A stretch of DNA of 64,000 nucleotides from Pseudomonadota bacterium (GTDB lineage Bacteria > Pseudomonadota > Alphaproteobacteria > Rhizobiales > Xanthobacteraceae), in NCBI GenBank assembly GCA_018240595.1, contig JAFEFL010000027.1:1-64000 (forward strand). The letters are read 5' to 3'. The translations under genes were made by a program, and so were the position numbers. The notes beneath the pieces were generated by a model that had not been told where the DNA came from, made no database searches, and saw only the letters and a program-made list of their open reading frames with translations. Positions 29,957-39,112 of the stretch are shown here, in pieces (the stretch's first letter is position 1; every line of letters begins with the position of its first letter).

Positions 29957-30681
29957 TTCGATGGATGGGAATGCAAGGCGTCACGCGTTGCGAAGCAAAC
30001 AACGATCCGCGCGTCGGCGGCCGTTACGACATCAAGATGGTCATGGCCGACGACGAGCACAACGTCGGCGGCGTCTATCGCGAGATCGTGCCGAACGAAA
30101 AGCTGGTGTTCACCTGGGCGTGGCGATCGACGCCGGAGCGCGAGTCGCTCGTGACCGTGACGGTGAAGCCGGATGGCGCCGGCAGCCTGATGACACTGCT
30201 GCATGAACAGTTCTTCGACGAGGACGCGCGCGACCGCCACAACAAAGGCTGGCTCGGCACCCTGCTGCGGCTCGAGACCTTCCTCCATACCGACGGCCTG
30301 GAGAAGCCGCATGGCAAGTTCATCTGGAACGAACTCAACACCCGCGATGTCGAAGGCGCCAAGCTCTTTCTCGGTGTTTCGCTCGGCTGGAACTTCGAGG
30401 CCACCCCGATGCCGGGCTTCACCTACTGGATCATCAAGAAGGGCGACGATCGCATCGGCGGCATCTTCGATCTGAACTCCGATGAGCGCTGCAACGGCGT
30501 GCCGGAGCACTGGCTCACCTATATCGCGGTCGATGACGTCGATGCGCGCCTCAAGGCCGCGCTGGCGGCAGGCGCCAGGGAAGGCCGGCCACCGCAGGAC
30601 ATTCCCGGCGTCGGCCGCATGGCGGTGTTGCAGCAACCCGGCGGCGCGATGGTCGCTTGGCTCACGCCCATGCCGATGTGA
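29854..30681 (+). CDS. SRPBCC (AHSA1-like) and VOC domain fusion protein
   Basis: About 275 aa. Residues 5-145 form an AHSA1-type SRPBCC ligand-binding domain (FNAAPEKVFAAWIDPQKMIRWMG; HEQFFDEDARDRHNKGW). Residues 150-275 form a glyoxalase/VOC domain (ELNTRDVEGAKLFLGVSLGW; LTYIAVDDVDARLKAALAAG). Both folds bind small hydrophobic or metal-coordinated ligands; the substrate is unknown. ATG 29854 has GGAGGA well placed upstream and lies inside the arsR frame (103-bp overlap). Its operon with arsR and a glutathione transferase suggests a detoxification role. Confidence 0.85.
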   Translation: MDTAVAVKPSLTIKRRFNAAPEKVFAAWIDPQKMIRWMGMQGVTRCEANNDPRVGGRYDIKMVMADDEHNVGGVYREIVPNEKLVFTWAWRSTPERESLVTVTVKPDGAGSLMTLLHEQFFDEDARDRHNKGWLGTLLRLETFLHTDGLEKPHGKFIWNELNTRDVEGAKLFLGVSLGWNFEATPMPGFTYWIIKKGDDRIGGIFDLNSDERCNGVPEHWLTYIAVDDVDARLKAALAAGAREGRPPQDIPGVGRMAVLQQPGGAMVAWLTPMPM

Positions 30682-30698
30682 ACGAGGAGAGAAGAACC

Positions 30699-31334
30699 AT
30701 GAAGCTCTACGGATTTCCGCCGTCGCCGCGCACATGGGTGGTGCGCGCCGCCGCAGCCCAGCTCGGCATCTCGCTTGAGTTCACCATGGTCGATCTGACC
30801 AAGGGGCAACAGCACGCGCCGGACTATCGCGCGATCAATCCCACCGGGCGCACTCCGACTTTGGTCGACGGCGACTTCAAGCTGTGGGAGACCACCGCCA
30901 TCTTGCAGTACCTGGCCGGGCAGCAGCCGACGCCGCTGTGGCCCGACGACGTCGCGAAGCGCGCCGACATCATGCGCTGGCAGAGCTGGACACTGGCGCA
31001 CTGGGAGAAAGAATCCTGCGCACCGCTGTTATTCGAGCGCGTCGTCAAGCAGATCGTCGGAATGGGCGCCCCGGATCAGACGGTCGTGGCGCGCGCGCTC
31101 GAAAACTTCGCGCGTGACGCCAAGGTGCTGGAGGCGCATTTGGGCCGGCAGCCCTACTTCGTGGGCCATTCGCTGACGCTGGCCGACTTCTCGGTCGCGG
31201 CACCGCTCATGTATGCAGAGCGGTCGCAAATGCCGCTCGCCGATTACGCGAAACTGCGCGAATGGCTCGGCCGTGTCGCCTCGCTGCCGTGTTGGAAGGA
31301 GACCGCGCCGCCGGTTCCGGCTACGGCGGCGTGA
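30699..31334 (+). CDS. Glutathione S-transferase family protein
   Basis: About 211 aa. Thioredoxin-like N-terminal half (MKLYGFPPSPRTWVVRAAA; NPTGRTPTLVDGDFKLWETTAI with the glutathione-binding E-T/S motif) and helical C-terminal half (YFVGHSLTLADFSVAAPL, the N-capping box). Active-site Ser or Tyr near PPSPRT. It starts 17 bases after the SRPBCC-VOC gene with GAGGAGAGAAG upstream, as the third gene of the arsR operon. Confidence 0.9.
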   Translation: MKLYGFPPSPRTWVVRAAAAQLGISLEFTMVDLTKGQQHAPDYRAINPTGRTPTLVDGDFKLWETTAILQYLAGQQPTPLWPDDVAKRADIMRWQSWTLAHWEKESCAPLLFERVVKQIVGMGAPDQTVVARALENFARDAKVLEAHLGRQPYFVGHSLTLADFSVAAPLMYAERSQMPLADYAKLREWLGRVASLPCWKETAPPVPATAA

Positions 31335-31448
31335 CATCCGGCATCCCGGGCGCGGAACGCGTTTACGCGCATCTTCGATGCACGAGGGCGCAGCGACGCC
31401 TGCTAATCGAGAAGGCACGCTATTCGAGCGTCGCGACAAGGATAGCAT

Positions 31449-31916
31449 ATGAAGCAAGCTCAAAGAGCCGAACTCCATAAATCGGCGAAAATCCCGGCAT
31501 CCGCGCACGAGGTCTGGAGGCTGCTGACCGATTGGGCCGGGATGCTGCGATGGAGCATAAGCGCCAAGCGCGGCGGCGCAGTTGGCAAGCTGATCAAATG
31601 CGAGCTGATCGGGAAGCCGGACCAGGTGCCGCGCACACGGCGAATGATCCTCGACTCCGGCGCGAGCATCGAAGAAGAACTCATCTACCAGAATGACGAG
31701 ACCAGACGCATTTATTATCGGAAAACCGATTCACTGGGGTCTATTGGATATCTTGCCACAAGTTATGTCGATGAAATCGATGGCCTGAGTTGCCGATTGC
31801 ACATTGCGTCGTGGTTCGATGTCGAGCCGGACGAAGGCGCGGCTGTCTGCGTCGCTCGCTTCGAGGGAATCTACGACGGCATATTCGAAGGCTTCAGACT
31901 GCACTTCTCGACCTGA
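31449..31916 (+). CDS. SRPBCC family protein
   Basis: About 155 aa, with the N-terminal pattern KIPASAHEVWRLLTDWAGMLRW of the START/polyketide-cyclase-like SRPBCC superfamily. The remaining strands are consistent with a helix-grip ligand-binding fold. The function is unknown. Codon use is less GC-biased than in the neighbours, a mild hint of a more recent arrival. It lies 114 bases after the GST gene, downstream of a small imperfect GC-rich palindrome. Confidence 0.75.
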   Translation: MKQAQRAELHKSAKIPASAHEVWRLLTDWAGMLRWSISAKRGGAVGKLIKCELIGKPDQVPRTRRMILDSGASIEEELIYQNDETRRIYYRKTDSLGSIGYLATSYVDEIDGLSCRLHIASWFDVEPDEGAAVCVARFEGIYDGIFEGFRLHFST

Positions 31917-31942
31917 AGCGGTTGCGCCGGCAGGCCGCGCCT

Positions 31943-32824
31943 CTACCGCGTCGGCACGGGCTTGTCGCCGCGATAATCGTAGAAGCCGCGCTGCGTCTTG
32001 CGGCCGAGCCAGCCAGCTTCGACGTATTTAACAAGCAGCGGGCACGGTCTATACTTGGAATCCGCCAGGCCCTCGTGCAGCACCTGCATGACCGAGAGAC
32101 AAGTATCTAGACCGATGAAATCGGCAAGCTCGAGCGGCCCCATCGGATGATGCGCGCCGAGACGCATCGCGGTATCGATCGCCTCGACGTTGCCGACACC
32201 TTCATACAGCGTGTAGATCGCCTCGTTGATCATCGGCAGGAGGATGCGGTTGACGATGAAGGCCGGGAAGTCTTCCGACACCGCGATGGTCTTGTGCAGC
32301 GTGCGCACGAATTCCTTCGACGTCTCGAAGGTCGCATCATCAGTAGCGATGCCGCGGATGACTTCGACCAGTTCCATCAGCGGAACCGGATTCATGAAAT
32401 GAATGCCGATGAAGCGCTCCGGACGATCGGTGGTCGCGGCGAGCCGCGTGATCGAGATCGACGAGGTGTTGGTGGCGAGAATGGCTTCGGGCTTCAGCGA
32501 GGGACAAAGCTCGGCGTAGATCTTGCGCTTGGCCTCTTCCTTTTCGATCGCCGTCTCGATGACGAGATCGCAGGCGCCGAGATCGTCGTACTTTTCGGCG
32601 ACGCCGATACGGGCCAGCGCCGCCTTGCGCTCGTCCTCGGTGATGGTCTTCTTCGAGACCTGCTTGGCCATGTTGCCGTTGATCGTGGCCATGCCGGCCT
32701 TGATGCGTTCGGCGGAGATGTCGTTGAGCTTCACGTCATAGCCGGCCAGCGCGCAGACATGGGCGATACCGTTGCCCATCTGACCGGCGCCGATTACCCC
32801 GACAGTTTTTATAGTGGCGGCCAT
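31943..32824 (-). CDS. 3-hydroxybutyryl-CoA dehydrogenase
   Basis: About 293 aa. NAD-binding GVIGAGQMGNGIA at the N-terminus and the 3-hydroxyacyl-CoA dehydrogenase signature FIGIHFMNPVPLMELVEVI with the catalytic His; the C-terminal helical domain contains LGAHHPMGPLELADFIGLD. It oxidises L-3-hydroxyacyl-CoA with NAD in beta-oxidation or butyrate/PHB metabolism. ATG 32824 is chosen over ATG 32845. Downstream of etfBA on the same strand, a natural pairing because ETF accepts electrons from acyl-CoA dehydrogenases. Confidence 0.93.
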   Translation of the reverse strand: MAATIKTVGVIGAGQMGNGIAHVCALAGYDVKLNDISAERIKAGMATINGNMAKQVSKKTITEDERKAALARIGVAEKYDDLGACDLVIETAIEKEEAKRKIYAELCPSLKPEAILATNTSSISITRLAATTDRPERFIGIHFMNPVPLMELVEVIRGIATDDATFETSKEFVRTLHKTIAVSEDFPAFIVNRILLPMINEAIYTLYEGVGNVEAIDTAMRLGAHHPMGPLELADFIGLDTCLSVMQVLHEGLADSKYRPCPLLVKYVEAGWLGRKTQRGFYDYRGDKPVPTR

Positions 32825-32935
32825 TTCTGATCCGATATGTTCCATGCCCGGCGGGGCAATCCCCCGTCCGAATCCCGTTTCTACGACGATCTGCGGTATG
32901 ACGCCACAGACGCCATGAACCAGCGTTGAACGGCC

Positions 32936-33880
32936 TCAGCGCCCGGCCTTGCCCAGCTCCTCGGCCAATTCCGGCAACGCCTGATAGAGGTCAGCGACGA
33001 GTCCGTAGTCGGCCACCTGGAAGATCGGGGCCTCCTCGTCCTTGTTGATCGCGACGATGACCTTCGAATCCTTCATGCCGGCCAGATGCTGGATCGCGCC
33101 GGAAATGCCGACCGCGATGTACAGCTCCGGCGCCACAACCTTGCCGGTCTGGCCGACCTGCCAGTCGTTCGGCGCATAGCCGGCATCCACCGCGGCGCGC
33201 GAGGCGCCCATCGCGGCGCCAAGCTTGTCGGCCACCGGCTCGATATACTTGGTGAAGTTCTCGCGGTTCTGCATCGCGCGACCGCCTGAGATGATGATCT
33301 TGGCCGAGGTGAGTTCGGGACGGTCCGATTTCGACAATTCCTCGCCGACGAAGGACGACACGCCGGGGTCGGAAGCCGTAGCCGCCGTTTCAACCGTTGC
33401 AGAACCGCCCTCGCCCGCGGCCTGGAAGGTCGAGGTGCGCACGGTAATGACCTTCTTGGAGTCGGTCGACTTCACCGTCTGGATGGCATTGCCGGCATAG
33501 ATCGGCCGCTCGAAGGTGTCGGGCGATACGACCTTGCTGATGTCGGAAATCTGCATGACGTCGATGAGTGCAGCGACGCGCGGCATCACATTCTTGCCCG
33601 ACGTGGTCGCGGGCGCAACGAACGCATCGTAGGAGCCAGCCAGCGAAACGATCAGCGCGGCCAGCGGCTCGGCGAGCTGATGCTCGTAAGCGGCGCCATC
33701 GGCAACGAGCACCTTGGCAACGCCGTCGAGCTTGGCAGCGGCATCGGCCGCGGCCTTGCAATCCTTGCCCGCGACGAGAACGTGCACGTCGCCGCCGAGT
33801 GCCTTGGCCGCGGTCAGCGCCTTGTTGGTCGCATCCTTGATCGACTTGTTGTCGTGCTCGGCGAGAAGAAGCGTCGTCAT
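32936..33880 (-). CDS. etfA: Electron transfer flavoprotein subunit alpha
   Basis: About 314 aa. C-terminal FAD-binding signature with [16 protein letters not shown] and [20 protein letters not shown], plus [13 protein letters not shown] before it. With EtfB it carries electrons from acyl-CoA and related dehydrogenases to ETF:ubiquinone oxidoreductase. Starts two bases after the etfB stop. RTSTFQAA and the [18 protein letters not shown] segment are typical of group I ETF. Confidence 0.96.
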   Translation of the reverse strand: MTTLLLAEHDNKSIKDATNKALTAAKALGGDVHVLVAGKDCKAAADAAAKLDGVAKVLVADGAAYEHQLAEPLAALIVSLAGSYDAFVAPATTSGKNVMPRVAALIDVMQISDISKVVSPDTFERPIYAGNAIQTVKSTDSKKVITVRTSTFQAAGEGGSATVETAATASDPGVSSFVGEELSKSDRPELTSAKIIISGGRAMQNRENFTKYIEPVADKLGAAMGASRAAVDAGYAPNDWQVGQTGKVVAPELYIAVGISGAIQHLAGMKDSKVIVAINKDEEAPIFQVADYGLVADLYQALPELAEELGKAGR

Positions 33881-33882
33881 GG

Positions 33883-34632
33883 TCAGATTACTCCCGCTTC
33901 GTTCTTCAGCTTGGCGACGAGTTCGGCGACCGAGCCGACCTTGACGCCGGCCTTGCGGCCCGACGGTTCCGTGGTCTTGATGACTTCGAGGCGCGGCTTG
34001 GTATCGACACCGTAATCGGCGGCTGTCTTTTCCTCGATCGGCTTCTTTTTGGCCTTCATGATGTTCGGCAAAGACGCATAGCGCGGCTCGTTGAGGCGAA
34101 GATCGGTGGTGACGATCGCCGGCGCCTTCAGCTTCACGGTCTGCAAACCGCCGTCGACCTCACGGGTCACTGAAATGCTGTCGCCTTCGACGGCGAGCTT
34201 CGAAGCGAAGGTGCCTTGCGCCCAACCGAGCAGCGCCGCGAGCATCTGGCCGGTCTGGTTGGAGTCGTCATCGATCGCCTGCTTGCCAAGAATGACGAGG
34301 CCGGGCTGTTCGGCTTCGACGATCTTTTTGAGGATCTTGGCGACGGCGAGCGGTTCGACGACGCCGTCGGCCTTCACCAAGATGCCGCGGTCGGCGCCCA
34401 TCGCGAGCGCGGTACGGATGGTCTCGGACGCCTGCTGCGGCCCGATCGACACCGCGACGATTTCAGTAGCCTTGCCGGCTTCCTTCAGCCGGATGGCCTC
34501 TTCGACGGCTATTTCGTCGAAGGGATTCATCGACATCTTGATGTTGGCGAGTTCCACGCCCGAACCGTCGGGCTTGACGCGAATTTTGACGTTGTAGTCG
34601 ACGACCCGCTTAACGGGCACCAGAATCTTCAT
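33883..34632 (-). CDS. etfB: Electron transfer flavoprotein subunit beta
   Basis: About 249 aa, opening [20 protein letters not shown] as in group I EtfB, with the AMP-binding region [25 protein letters not shown] and the recognition-loop end PSLPN-like [17 protein letters not shown]. First gene of the etfBA-hbd unit; a candidate promoter is at 34673-34701. Confidence 0.96.
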   Translation of the reverse strand: MKILVPVKRVVDYNVKIRVKPDGSGVELANIKMSMNPFDEIAVEEAIRLKEAGKATEIVAVSIGPQQASETIRTALAMGADRGILVKADGVVEPLAVAKILKKIVEAEQPGLVILGKQAIDDDSNQTGQMLAALLGWAQGTFASKLAVEGDSISVTREVDGGLQTVKLKAPAIVTTDLRLNEPRYASLPNIMKAKKKPIEEKTAADYGVDTKPRLEVIKTTEPSGRKAGVKVGSVAELVAKLKNEAGVI

Positions 34633-34672
34633 AATTCTATCCCTATCGGGCCTAGCCGGGAAAACGGCGGGA

Positions 34673-34701
34673 ACCTAAAGGCGGCCCGGTTAGCATGTCA
34701 A
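34673..34701 (-). promoter_or_regulatory. Candidate promoter of etfBA
   Basis: On the minus strand a perfect TTGACA (complement of 34696-34701) is followed after 17 nt by TTAGGT (complement of 34673-34678), a poor -10. It lies 40 bases before the etfB ATG. The -35 match and spacing are good; the weak -10 lowers confidence. Confidence 0.4.
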
Positions 34702-34765
34702 CGCTTATGCCGCATTGCACGCTGCGGCAATGACGCATTCCTCGAATTTCCAAGTCCCTTCAAGC

Positions 34766-35482
34766 CTATTCAACGCTATTTCCGCGCCGGGTGCCATCGG
34801 CCGCAGGGATTGCCGAGGAGCATTGGAAGAGTTTCACGCCAGCCGGCCGCAGGCCCCAAAAAAACAGCGCACCGGCGATTAGGCCGCCCAGATGAGCGAC
34901 ATAGGCCACGCCGTCGCCGGACACACTGACGAAACTAAACAATTGAAACGCCGCCCAAGCGCCGATCACAAGCCAGGCCGGTACCCGAACGATGGTGCGC
35001 AACACGAACACCGCAACCTTGGCGCAGGGCCGCAACATCATATAGGCCGCGAGGACGCCCGAGATCGCGCCCGATGCGCCGACCAGCGGCACGCTGGTCG
35101 GGGGCGTGAACGCGACGAATATCAGCACGGCGGCAATTCCCGATAGCAAATAGAAGGCAAGGAATGGCAGCGGGCCGAGCGCATCCTCGATGTCGTCGCC
35201 GAATACCCAGAGGTAGACCATGTTGCCGACGATGTGCACCCAGCCAGCATGCACGAACATGCTGGTGACAATGCTCACCGCTGGCCAGGGATCGCGATTA
35301 ACTATCGAATGAACCAGCGCTTCCGGCACCGCGCCATAGCCGCGGATGATCGCGAGCTGCCGCGCCTCGTCATTCGCCATCATAAGCAGAAAGACGACGA
35401 TGTTGATCGCCATCAGCCCCCAGGTCACCAAGGGGAGCCGCGCGCGCCCGAGCGGATTGTCGTCGTAGAGCGGAAAGACCAC
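34766..35482 (-). CDS. Rhomboid family intramembrane serine protease
   Basis: About 238 aa with six predicted membrane helices. Catalytic Ser137 in VGASGAISG and His197 in YVAHLGG; H83 and N87 (WVHIVGNMVY) form the oxyanion region. Cleaves membrane proteins within or near the bilayer; substrate unknown. The frame stays open upstream into the cobalamin gene, so I use GTG 35482 (VVFPLYDDNP, the usual rhomboid opening), which has GGAGGAG just upstream. Probably co-transcribed with the adenosyltransferase gene. Confidence 0.88.
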   Translation of the reverse strand: MVFPLYDDNPLGRARLPLVTWGLMAINIVVFLLMMANDEARQLAIIRGYGAVPEALVHSIVNRDPWPAVSIVTSMFVHAGWVHIVGNMVYLWVFGDDIEDALGPLPFLAFYLLSGIAAVLIFVAFTPPTSVPLVGASGAISGVLAAYMMLRPCAKVAVFVLRTIVRVPAWLVIGAWAAFQLFSFVSVSGDGVAYVAHLGGLIAGALFFWGLRPAGVKLFQCSSAIPAADGTRRGNSVE

Positions 35483-35516
35483 GACTCCTCCACGACAGGT
35501 CGGGTCAGTCACATGT

Positions 35517-36089
35517 TCAGCGGTTCTGCCCCGGTTGCCACAGTACGTCGCTAGCGCCCTTGTCATTGGCGTAACGGCCTGCGACGAAGAGATAGTCCGA
35601 CAGTCGATTGACGTATTTGAGCGATGGCTCGGACACCCCGTCCTGATCGGTATCGCGCAGCTTGACCATGATGCGCTCGGCGCGGCGGCACACGGTCCGC
35701 GCCAGATGCAGATAGGCCGAGGCCGCGCTGCCGCCCGGCAGGATGAAGGACTTGAGCGGCGCAAGGTCCGCGTTCAGCCGGTCAATCTCCCCTTCGAGCC
35801 AGTCGACCTGCGCGTCGGTGACGGTGAGCCGCGCGCCGCCCGGCCCCTTCTCGGCGAGGCAAAGGTCGGCTTCGACGTCGAACAGGTCGTTCTGGATGCG
35901 GCCGAGCGCGGCATCGAAAACCTTGTCGGCGGACGTGTGCAGCCGGACGAGGCCGATCACGGCATTGGCTTCGTCCAGCGTGCCGTAGGCATCGACGCGC
36001 AGATCGTACTTCTTGCGCCGCGCGCCCGAGCCGAGCGATGTCGTGCCGTCGTCGCCGGTGCGCGTGTAGATGCGATTGAGAACGACCAT
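35517..36089 (-). CDS. PduO-type cob(I)alamin adenosyltransferase
   Basis: About 190 aa, transferring adenosyl from ATP to cob(I)alamin. N-terminal ATP-binding TRTGDDGTTSLGSG, then DLRVDAYGTLDEANAVIGL and the C-terminal RRAERIMVKL and LKYVNRLSDYLFVAGR signatures of PduO/MMAB enzymes. ATG 36089 (MVVLNRIYTRTGD) is the usual start; the upstream continuation is spurious. Between a small twin-TM protein gene and the rhomboid gene, all on the minus strand. Confidence 0.93.
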   Translation of the reverse strand: MVVLNRIYTRTGDDGTTSLGSGARRKKYDLRVDAYGTLDEANAVIGLVRLHTSADKVFDAALGRIQNDLFDVEADLCLAEKGPGGARLTVTDAQVDWLEGEIDRLNADLAPLKSFILPGGSAASAYLHLARTVCRRAERIMVKLRDTDQDGVSEPSLKYVNRLSDYLFVAGRYANDKGASDVLWQPGQNR

Positions 36090-36115
36090 CGAAACCCTCG
36101 GACGTTCGGGCGAGA

Positions 36116-36310
36116 TCAGCCGCGCAAGACCCAGATCGTGAACATAATGACGGCAATCGCGACGAACTGCAGCAGCACGCGCAGCCGCATCAGGCTCTGC
36201 GAGCGGTTCGGCGAGCCGCCCCGCATCATGTTCACCAGGCCCAGCACAAGCACGACGCCGACCGCGAAGATCGCGAGTGGTACCAGATAATGAGACAGGA
36301 AATCGGACAT
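36116..36310 (-). CDS. Small twin-transmembrane (HIG1-like) protein
   Basis: About 64 aa with two membrane helices (about 8-28 and 45-62) joined by a basic loop MMRGGSPNRSQSLMRLRVLLQ. The pattern matches the twin-TM/HIG1-domain proteins of alphaproteobacteria, some of which associate with respiratory complexes. Starts a minus-strand cluster with the adenosyltransferase and rhomboid genes. Confidence 0.8.
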   Translation of the reverse strand: MSDFLSHYLVPLAIFAVGVVLVLGLVNMMRGGSPNRSQSLMRLRVLLQFVAIAVIMFTIWVLRG

Positions 36311-36438
36311 GGCGGCCTATTAGCACCCCGGCCAGGTGGCGGCCAGCACAGCCCAGCCATGAGGATCTGCAATTCGACCTCGCCATATGGTTGTATTTAT
36401 GATAATCGGGTTGTGAAGGCTTCTCGTGGGCGGGGACA

Positions 36439-38523
36439 ATGCGGCCTGGTGCAAATCCTGAGGCGAAGCAGCCGCCAAGGTTGCCGGGGCCGCCGGACCC
36501 TGGCCCGTTCGGCGGCCAGCACCACCGCGCGACAGGACGCTGGCCCCCGCTGACCACCCCAGCACGTGACCGATGCCCCGAACTCGATTGCGTCCGTCAC
36601 CTCTTGTCCTCGAGCGAGTTGGATTGGGCGGCCCAGCGCGCGGAACGCCTTGGCATCGGAGCCGACCGTGTCCTGATCACCGCCGGGATCATCGCGGAAG
36701 AAACCTATATCCGCGCACTGGCCGCCAGCCTCGGTGTCGGGTTCGAAGCGCTGGAAACCCGACAACGTGCCGACTGCCTTCTTCCCGATGAGGAATTGGT
36801 CGTACAAGCCGGCTCAGGCCTGCTTCCTCTCGTCAATGATACGAGCGCCGGAACGGTGATCGTGCTCGCGCCCAGGGGCACCGCAGCACGCGGACTGATC
36901 GGGTTGATCCAACGCGACGCGACGAGCAGAAGCCGCTTTCGCCTGACGACGCCACAGCGCTTCAACCGTTTCCTGCTGCGCGTCGGCCGCGACGCCCTCG
37001 CGAGACACGCATCGGAGTCGCTGAAGGACCACTGGCCTGCCCTCTCCGCATTCTCGCGACGCGGCTTTAGCCGCACCTCGCTCGCCATGATCGCCGCGGT
37101 TCTGCTCATGGCCGCAGTACTGTCGCCGATATTGTCGCTAATGATTTTTGAGTTGATGTTGTCGGCGGTATTTCTGGCCTGGCTGGGCTTGCGGCTGATC
37201 GGTGCCTTCGTCGATTCCCCGCCCTCGGCACCGAATCCCGTGCCGCCGGATCGTGACCTACCGATCTACAGCGTCATTGCCGCGGTCTATCGCGAAGCCA
37301 ATTCGGTCGGCGGGCTGCTCGCCGCGATCGAGCGGCTCGATTACCCCGCCGAAAAGCTCGATGTCATTATCGCCACCGAGGCCGACGATTATGAAACGCG
37401 CGCGGCGCTCGCGGCGATCAGAACGCGGTTTCCGATCACGATCGTCGACGTGCCGGTCGGCGGTCCGCGCACCAAGCCGAAAGCCCTCAATGTCGCGCTG
37501 CCATTTGCGCGCGGCACCTTCACCGTGATTTACGATGCCGAAGACCGCCCCGAATTCGATCAACTGCGCCGCGCGCTCGGCCGCTTCCTGAGCGGCGGAC
37601 GAAATCTCGCCTGTGTGCAGGCGCGCCTCTGCATCGACAACACCACGGATAGTTGGCTGGCGCGCTACTTCACCGCCGAATATGCAGGCCAATTCGACGT
37701 CTTCCTGCCGGGATTGGCGAGTTTGCACGTTCCTTTACCCCTTGGCGGCTCGTCTAATCATTTTCATACCGCGACCTTGCGCAAGGTCGGCGGCTGGGAT
37801 CCGTACAACGTCACCGAAGATGCCGATCTCGGAATGCGTTTAGCGCGAAACGGCTTTCGCGCGGCGATGATCGATTCGACGACCTACGAGGAAGCGCCCG
37901 CGCGGCTCGGTGCCTGGCTGCGCCAGCGCACGCGATGGTTCAAAGGCTGGATGCAGACATGGCTCGTCCACATGCGTGAGCCGCGCCGGCTCTGGCGCGA
38001 TCTCGGGCCGGCCGGCTTCGTTGCCTTCAATCTGATGGTGGGCGGAACGGCGCTGGCGGCGCTGGTGCATCCATTCTTCGTCGTGGCGTTGACATGGTCG
38101 ATCGCGGAGAGCGGCGCGTTATGGATTGATGATCGGCTTTCGTTGATCTTCCTCGGCATTCTCTACGGCATTACAGCTGTGTGCGGCTATCTGACTTCGG
38201 CCTATCTCGGATGGCTGGGTCTGGCGCGCCGCCACCGGTCGTCATCGGACTGGGTCCTGCTGCTAACGCCGGTTCACTGGCTTCTATTATCGACGGCCGC
38301 CTGGCGCGCCGTCTATCAACTTTTCGCCCAGCCTTTCTTGTGGGAGAAAACCGAACACGGGTTGGCCCGTAGTTCACATCGCGCTGCCCGCCTCGCACAA
38401 ACCCTGGCCGGTCTGGAGCAAGACCTGCGCGTCGCGCAACAGGTCAGAAGGACGCCGGCCATCGCGGAGCGCGCTAGAGATACTTCCTCATCTCGGCGGC
38501 GGCCTCTGCGGGCGTCCGCTTGA
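36439..38523 (+). CDS. Family 2 glycosyltransferase with N-terminal MshEN-like domain
   Basis: About 694 aa. Residues 50-175 resemble the N-terminal domain of type II secretion ATPases (RLGIGADRVLITAGIIAEET followed by ALAASLG), a fold that in MshE binds c-di-GMP. Then two membrane helices (about 210-260), a GT2 domain with VIAAVYREANSVGGLLAAIE, the acidic motifs ATEADD, YDAEDRP and TEDADLG, and the processive signature QRTRW, followed by C-terminal membrane helices. It is likely an inner-membrane polymerising transferase for an exopolysaccharide; the sugar is unknown. The C-terminus overlaps the convergent SCO1 gene by 50 bp. Confidence 0.85.
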   Translation: MRPGANPEAKQPPRLPGPPDPGPFGGQHHRATGRWPPLTTPARDRCPELDCVRHLLSSSELDWAAQRAERLGIGADRVLITAGIIAEETYIRALAASLGVGFEALETRQRADCLLPDEELVVQAGSGLLPLVNDTSAGTVIVLAPRGTAARGLIGLIQRDATSRSRFRLTTPQRFNRFLLRVGRDALARHASESLKDHWPALSAFSRRGFSRTSLAMIAAVLLMAAVLSPILSLMIFELMLSAVFLAWLGLRLIGAFVDSPPSAPNPVPPDRDLPIYSVIAAVYREANSVGGLLAAIERLDYPAEKLDVIIATEADDYETRAALAAIRTRFPITIVDVPVGGPRTKPKALNVALPFARGTFTVIYDAEDRPEFDQLRRALGRFLSGGRNLACVQARLCIDNTTDSWLARYFTAEYAGQFDVFLPGLASLHVPLPLGGSSNHFHTATLRKVGGWDPYNVTEDADLGMRLARNGFRAAMIDSTTYEEAPARLGAWLRQRTRWFKGWMQTWLVHMREPRRLWRDLGPAGFVAFNLMVGGTALAALVHPFFVVALTWSIAESGALWIDDRLSLIFLGILYGITAVCGYLTSAYLGWLGLARRHRSSSDWVLLLTPVHWLLLSTAAWRAVYQLFAQPFLWEKTEHGLARSSHRAARLAQTLAGLEQDLRVAQQVRRTPAIAERARDTSSSRRRPLRASA

Positions 38524-39076
38524 GATTGAACGGCGCGACGAAGCGGCCCTGCTTGTCCATCAAGTACACCATCGCGGTGTGGTCCATCGAGTAGTCGTCG
38601 CCTTTGCCGGTCGGCACCTTCTTAGCGTAGACGCGATACGCCTTTTCGGCTGCGTCGATCGAGGCGCGATCGCCGGTCGCCGCCATCAGGCGCGGATCAA
38701 AGCTCGACAGATATTCCTTCATGACCGCCGGCGTGTCGCGCTCGGGGTCGACGGTGATGAATAGCGCCGCGGTGCGGTCGGCATCCTTGCCCATCGCTCG
38801 CAGCATCTCGGACACGTCGAACAAGGTCGTCGGGCAAACGTCGGGGCAATGCGTGTAGCCGAAGAAAACCAGCCACGGCTTTCCTTTGAAATCCTGATCG
38901 GTAATCGGCCTGTTGTCCTGATTGACGAGTTTGAACGGCCCACCGACGGTGGAAGCGGTCGATACACCGGCCGGACTGAGACCGCCGGTCACGTACCACA
39001 GCGCCCCCAAAAACACGCAAAGCCCTGTCAAAAACGCGGCGACGACGAGAAGCATGTGATTGGCGCGGGATGTCAT
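38474..39076 (-). CDS. SCO1/SenC family copper chaperone
   Basis: About 200 aa. N-terminal membrane anchor (about 8-30), then a thioredoxin-like domain with FFGYTHCPDVCPTTL (copper Cys 77 and 81) and the ligand His in MDHTAMVYLMD. It delivers copper to CuA of cytochrome oxidase. Downstream end overlaps the glycosyltransferase end on the other strand. The TlpA homologue at 28.4 kb would be its expected reductase partner. Confidence 0.93.
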   Translation of the reverse strand: MTSRANHMLLVVAAFLTGLCVFLGALWYVTGGLSPAGVSTASTVGGPFKLVNQDNRPITDQDFKGKPWLVFFGYTHCPDVCPTTLFDVSEMLRAMGKDADRTAALFITVDPERDTPAVMKEYLSSFDPRLMAATGDRASIDAAEKAYRVYAKKVPTGKGDDYSMDHTAMVYLMDKQGRFVAPFNLKRTPAEAAAEMRKYL

Positions 39077-39112
39077 GGCATTTCCAGTCCAAGGAGATGA
39101 CGTCAGGCGGGA

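Noticed and set aside
31335..31448. GC-rich imperfect palindrome between GST and the SRPBCC gene
   Set aside because: Contains short inverted words (ACGCG/CGCGT) but no matching long arms and no TGTCAT ends, so I did not list it with the repeats; at most it is a decayed remnant.
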